Source: Nanobdellota archaeon
GTDB lineage: Archaea; Nanobdellota; Nanobdellia; SCGC-AAA011-G17; JAFCDX01
Assembly (NCBI GenBank): GCA_018816585.1
Contig: JAHIVQ010000016.1
Coordinates: forward strand, 1-13,180
Direction: 5' to 3'
DNA: 13,180 nt
The notes beneath the pieces were generated by a model. It was not told the origin of the DNA. It ran no database searches and saw only the letters and a list, made by a program, of their open reading frames with translations. How positions within the stretch are numbered: position 1 is the first letter of the stretch; each line of letters begins with the position of its first letter. Positions 11,777-13,180 of the stretch are shown one piece after another. The position numbers and the translations under genes are program-made.

Positions 11777-13180
11777 ATGTATAAAAAGAGATATAAATTA
11801 ATTTTATTAGTTTTATCTATGTTAATTATTATCAATTCTATAAATGCTGCTTCAAAAACGTATACTTATACTCATAATAATAATCCTATCTCTAATTCAA
11901 AACTCTATATTTATAGTTGTACGGATTCTAGTTGTTCTTCTTTAAGTAGTTCTTATTGGAATACCCCCACTTTAACTAGCACATCTTCTATAACTATTAA
12001 TGGTATATCTTCTTCTTATAATAAAGAATTTCATTATATTGATTGTTATACCCCAAAAGAATATATTAGACTTGATATAGACTATGATGGGAATAGCAGA
12101 ACTATAGAAATGCCAAAACAAATTTCTTGCCCCTCTTCTCTTTCGACTATCACAGTTTCAGGAACAAAACAAGTAAATAATGAATTAATATTTTCAGTTA
12201 ATTTAGGGCAAGTATTTACTTCTTCATTAACAGCATTACCAAATGAAGTAAAATCTTTTTATGATGCAACTGTTGATGTAAAATTATCAATAAAAGATGC
12301 TAACCATATTGAAGTGTATACAAAAACAGATTCAATAACAGTTTCATTTGGAGGTAAAACTACTACATTTACATGGACTCCAAGTCAAGCAGGAGATTAT
12401 GATATAAGTATAACAACAAATGTAAAAGATTGTAAATGTATACAACCACAACAAGATTCTTCACCAACAACGAAATCAATTACAATAAATCCATCACAGC
12501 CAGCATGCACCTCGCAATGTTCAACTTTAAATGAAAAAAGATGTTATAATAGCACAATATTACAAACATGCACTAAAATAGGAGATTGCAATTACTGGTC
12601 TAACTTAACATGTCCTGCAAATCAAGTCTGTTATAATAATATATGTACAGCTTCTTCACAATCCTGCACTCCATTATGGATCTGCTCTGCGTATTCTTCT
12701 TGCGCAGAAAATCAGCAGACACAAACAAGAATATGCGAAGATACAAGTAACTGCAATGACTTAAGTACTAAACCGATAGAAGTGCAATCATGTCTGACTC
12801 AAACACTTCCTTCAACTTGTACAGAAAACTGGATATGTTCAGACTGGTCTTCTTGTTCAAATTCACAGCAAACAAGAGAGTGCGTTGATACTAATGGATG
12901 CTCTCCAGAAAGAACAGAATCTAATCCATGCGATAATGAATCAATTATAACAAATGAAGAGAACCAAAAATCACCAGCGCAGGAATTTAATGAGCAGACA
13001 AATGCAACAGTAAATTTAATGCTTGCAAAGATAGCAGAGGGAATACAGCAGATAATAGAAACAAACAAGTATTCATTAGCAATTTTGTTCTTAATAGTTG
13101 TAGTAATAATGGCATCAAGTGTTTACTATCTTAATACCCATAAAGATCAGATTTTCAAGATAAAGCCAAAACAAAAAAAA
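11777..13180 (+). CDS. secreted membrane-anchored protein with thrombospondin-1-like repeats, partial (468 codons, no stop in window)
   Basis: The frame is open from ATG 11777 to the right edge, so the C-terminus is cut off, probably by only a few residues. A signal peptide covers about 1-25 (KLILLVLSMLIIINSINAAS). A Ser/Thr/Asn-rich beta region and an Ig-like domain follow (about 125-218, with FTWTPSQAGDYDISITT). A Cys-rich module (244-290) and two thrombospondin type 1-like repeats come next: 297-339 (WICSAYSSC, then TRIC) and 348-385 (WICSDWSSC, then TREC). An acidic stretch and one transmembrane helix (about 432-452, ending in a basic cytoplasmic tail) finish the visible part. The layout predicts a cell-surface protein for adhesion or partner contact. 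Codon use turns richer in G+C from about 12480. Confidence 0.85.
   Translation, partial: MYKKRYKLILLVLSMLIIINSINAASKTYTYTHNNNPISNSKLYIYSCTDSSCSSLSSSYWNTPTLTSTSSITINGISSSYNKEFHYIDCYTPKEYIRLDIDYDGNSRTIEMPKQISCPSSLSTITVSGTKQVNNELIFSVNLGQVFTSSLTALPNEVKSFYDATVDVKLSIKDANHIEVYTKTDSITVSFGGKTTTFTWTPSQAGDYDISITTNVKDCKCIQPQQDSSPTTKSITINPSQPACTSQCSTLNEKRCYNSTILQTCTKIGDCNYWSNLTCPANQVCYNNICTASSQSCTPLWICSAYSSCAENQQTQTRICEDTSNCNDLSTKPIEVQSCLTQTLPSTCTENWICSDWSSCSNSQQTRECVDTNGCSPERTESNPCDNESIITNEENQKSPAQEFNEQTNATVNLMLAKIAEGIQQIIETNKYSLAILFLIVVVIMASSVYYLNTHKDQIFKIKPKQKK

Noticed and set aside
11644..11835. 63-codon minus-strand frame across the end of the methyltransferase and the start of the surface protein
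   Set aside because: It runs antisense to two well-supported genes and over a TATA box and a ribosome binding site; its hydrophobic composition follows from AT-rich DNA.
12799..13068. 89-codon open frame on the minus strand
   Set aside because: It lies wholly inside the 11777-13180 gene, which has a signal peptide, repeat motifs and a membrane anchor; the antisense frame shows no ribosome binding site or domain.
1..13180. CRISPR array, insertion sequence, tRNA or rRNA gene
   Set aside because: I saw no regularly spaced repeats, transposase motifs, terminal inverted repeats, tRNA-like cloverleaf or conserved rRNA sequence in any intergenic stretch.

Overview
The window looks like a piece of a very AT-rich archaeal genome, most likely a DPANN-type lineage (Woesearchaeota/Pacearchaeota-like). 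The sequence shows archaeal TATA boxes about 25 bases upstream of start codons, several of them with little or no room for a 5' leader, and GGTGAT/AGGAG-type ribosome binding sites on the genes that do have leaders. It also shows small tightly packed genes, PKD and thrombospondin-1-like surface modules, and C-terminally membrane-anchored secreted proteins. The lineage is an inference from style, not from a marker gene.

Layout: everything left of about 8510 is on the minus strand and everything right of 8610 is on the plus strand, so 8511-8609 is a divergent promoter region. Reading the minus-strand genes in transcription order (right to left): a membrane GT2 glycosyltransferase, a UbiA-family prenyltransferase, an APH-fold small-molecule kinase, a histidine phosphatase, an unknown 76-residue protein and an alpha/beta hydrolase. 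These overlap or nearly touch and look like one operon, plausibly making or modifying a polyprenyl- or lipid-linked sugar compound. They are followed by a two-helix small membrane protein, a DUF2268-like zinc protease, an EEP-family nuclease/phosphatase, a second HExxH protein split by a -1 frameshift at tandem slippery A6 runs, and two secreted or anchored proteins of unknown function.

Plus strand: a secreted Ig/PKD-domain protein, then a compact three-gene cassette with its own promoter. The cassette is a 47-residue peptide ending in a CCxCC tail (9420-9563), a radical SAM/SPASM peptide maturase (9588-10952) and an overlapping SAM-dependent methyltransferase (10936-11709). This is the layout of a RiPP (ribosomally made, post-translationally modified peptide) pathway and is the most notable system here. 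No transporter or dedicated protease lies beside it. A large secreted protein with Cys-rich and thrombospondin-1-like repeats and a C-terminal transmembrane helix follows from its own promoter and runs off the right edge.

Base composition is uneven. The two leftmost genes (204-1684) and the C-terminal half of the rightmost gene (from about 12480) are clearly richer in G+C than the middle, where single 60-base rows can fall to about 15%. The middle may therefore be an accessory or recently acquired block.
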